The translations under genes were made by a program, and so were the position numbers. This document shows positions 8,171-8,601 of a DNA stretch of 8,601 bases, piece after piece; position 1 is the first letter of the stretch; each line of letters starts with the position of its first letter. Location of the stretch: contig NZ_WBSL01000027.1 in assembly GCF_009377345.1 (NCBI RefSeq), positions 1 to 8,601 on the forward strand, written 5' to 3'. The notes under the pieces were generated by a model, which made no database searches, had not been told where the DNA came from, and saw only the letters and a program-made list of their open reading frames with translations. The DNA comes from Deinococcus terrestris. GTDB taxonomy: Bacteria > Deinococcota > Deinococci > Deinococcales > Deinococcaceae.

Positions 8171-8431
8171 GCGGGCGTGGGGGCATGTCCCTGGCCGGAT
8201 TGTGTGCTCGGTCAGCCCTGTGCCTCGGGACTCTGGCAGGTGCTGGAGTGGGTATGGCGCTCAACGCTTTGCCAGGTCGAACTGTCGTCCAGACCTGGCG
8301 CTGTATACACCCATCTGGGGGAGCAGCAACTTTGCCCCCTGCGCCGCTGTGCTTTGGCTAGGCTCCGGTCAGGGCTGAGGTGTAGGCCCGGTGAAGGAGA
8401 GTGTCCATGCTGCGACGTGTTTTTGCTCTAG
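8171..8431 (+). other. Open stretch in frame with the recombinase beyond its TGA; possible decayed C-terminus
   Basis: After the TGA at 8168-8170 the same frame stays open for 86 codons to TAG 8429-8431. It contains LWQVLEW and then VYTHLG, with Tyr at 8306-8308, a context like the nucleophile Tyr of tyrosine recombinases (YTH). However, the distance from the RR box to this Tyr is about 60 residues against a usual 33-36, and no LGH motif is found. The stretch is Cys-rich (C..C pairs near its end). It may be a mutated C-terminus or a chance opening in GC-rich DNA. A separate gene from GTG 8177 is not supported by a ribosome-binding site. Confidence 0.3.
8271..8299. repeat. 8-bp perfect inverted repeat
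   Basis: GCCAGGTC (8271-8278) and GACCTGGC (8292-8299) flank 13 bases. The centre-to-centre spacing of 21 bases (two helical turns) suits a dimeric protein site, such as an operator or recombination site; an RNA hairpin is the alternative. No T tract follows. Confidence 0.4.
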
Positions 8432-8442
8432 ACGCCGTTTAG
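8407..8442 (+). pseudogene. Gene start apparently cut off by IS insertion
   Basis: AAGGAGA (8394-8400) lies about 7 bases before ATG 8407. The frame reads MLRRVFAL, then crosses into the IS end near 8431 and stops at TAG 8440-8442. A good Shine-Dalgarno with a basic-then-hydrophobic N-terminus suggests the first eight or so codons of a real gene whose remainder was displaced beyond the IS. It is too short to identify and could be chance. Confidence 0.3.
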
Positions 8443-8601
8443 GGCTGGGCGAGGTTATGACCGAGGACGGCCAAGACGACACGGAAGCGAAGTGAGGCGA
8501 GCGTCTTGGTCTGAACGGAGCGGATGTGGGCTTCCACCAGTTGGGAGAAGACGGTTTCAATCCGCTTGCGTAACTTCGGGTGGCGGTTTTCCCGCCATCC
8601 G
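8432..8601 (-). mobile_element. Insertion sequence, 3' end (continues beyond window)
   Basis: The end ACGCCGTTTAGGGCTGG (8432-8448) matches the MITE terminal repeat in 15 of 17 bases and contains the stop codon of a transposase gene on the - strand. The outer boundary, about 8431-8432, is set only by alignment to the MITE. The other end and any target duplication are outside the window. Confidence 0.75.
8439..8601 (-). CDS. DDE transposase, C-terminal 53 residues
   Basis: The frame enters from the right edge and ends at TAA 8439-8441. The fragment contains RKRIETVFSQL, the region that carries the final Glu of the DDE triad in IS4/IS5/IS982-type transposases, followed by a Leu/Val-rich helix (LRFRVVLAVLGHNL) typical of their C-termini. 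It would cut and join the IS ends and plausibly act on the MITE at 6885-7150 as well. Only the end is visible, so the IS family is uncertain; IS982 or IS4 are the closest by eye. The gene runs against the recombinase-like gene. Confidence 0.75.
   Translation of the reverse strand, partial: GWRENRHPKLRKRIETVFSQLVEAHIRSVQTKTLASLRFRVVLAVLGHNLAQP

Noticed and set aside
8177..8431. Independent 84-residue Cys-rich gene from GTG 8177
   Set aside because: There is no Shine-Dalgarno, the frame simply continues the recombinase frame after its stop, and it ends at the IS border.
8369..8560. 63-codon - strand frame over the IS end
   Set aside because: It is a shadow of the transposase C-terminal frame, which carries the recognisable RKRIETVFSQL motif.

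Overview
The window looks like chromosome of a Deinococcus-like bacterium. The 5S rRNA fragment, the very GC-rich codon use, the poorly matched or missing Shine-Dalgarno sequences at several starts, and a CCA-type nucleotidyltransferase that appears to lack the flexible loop (a CC-adding type, as known in Deinococcus) all fit. This assignment is inference from sequence character; no database search was possible.

Left (1-286): the 3' part of a 5S rRNA, a spacer with two perfect hairpins, an intact tRNA-Gly(GCC) and its intrinsic terminator. Positions 287-534 are non-coding and probably hold the control region of the next operon.

Centre left (535-3916): a carbohydrate ABC import operon on the + strand. 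It encodes an exported family-1 solute-binding protein, a MalF-like permease and a MalG-like permease. No ATPase is encoded, so the transporter presumably borrows one. A strong intrinsic terminator sits between the binding-protein gene and the first permease gene, preceded by a possible 21-codon leader ORF. It probably sets an excess of binding protein over membrane subunits. A 13-bp dyad after malG separates the operon from the convergent gene.

Centre right (3930-6738, - strand): a GH13 alpha-glucan hydrolase of the cyclomaltodextrinase/neopullulanase type with no N-terminal starch-binding domain, which would process imported maltodextrins in the cytoplasm. Upstream of it lies a class II tRNA nucleotidyltransferase with an HD domain. 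The two genes are about 10-40 bases apart and may be co-transcribed.

Right (6751-8601): a mobile-element junction. A promoter and the 5' half of a tRNA-Ala(UGC) gene are present, but the tRNA breaks off in the anticodon stem. Next come a bidirectional-looking terminator, a 266-bp MITE-like element with perfect 18-bp terminal inverted repeats, a tyrosine-recombinase-like gene that lacks the normal catalytic Arg and the Tyr-containing C-terminus, a short orphan gene start, and the 3' end of a DDE-transposase IS whose terminal sequence matches the MITE ends. I read this as the decayed edge of a tRNA-associated integrative element later invaded by one IS family and its non-autonomous derivative.
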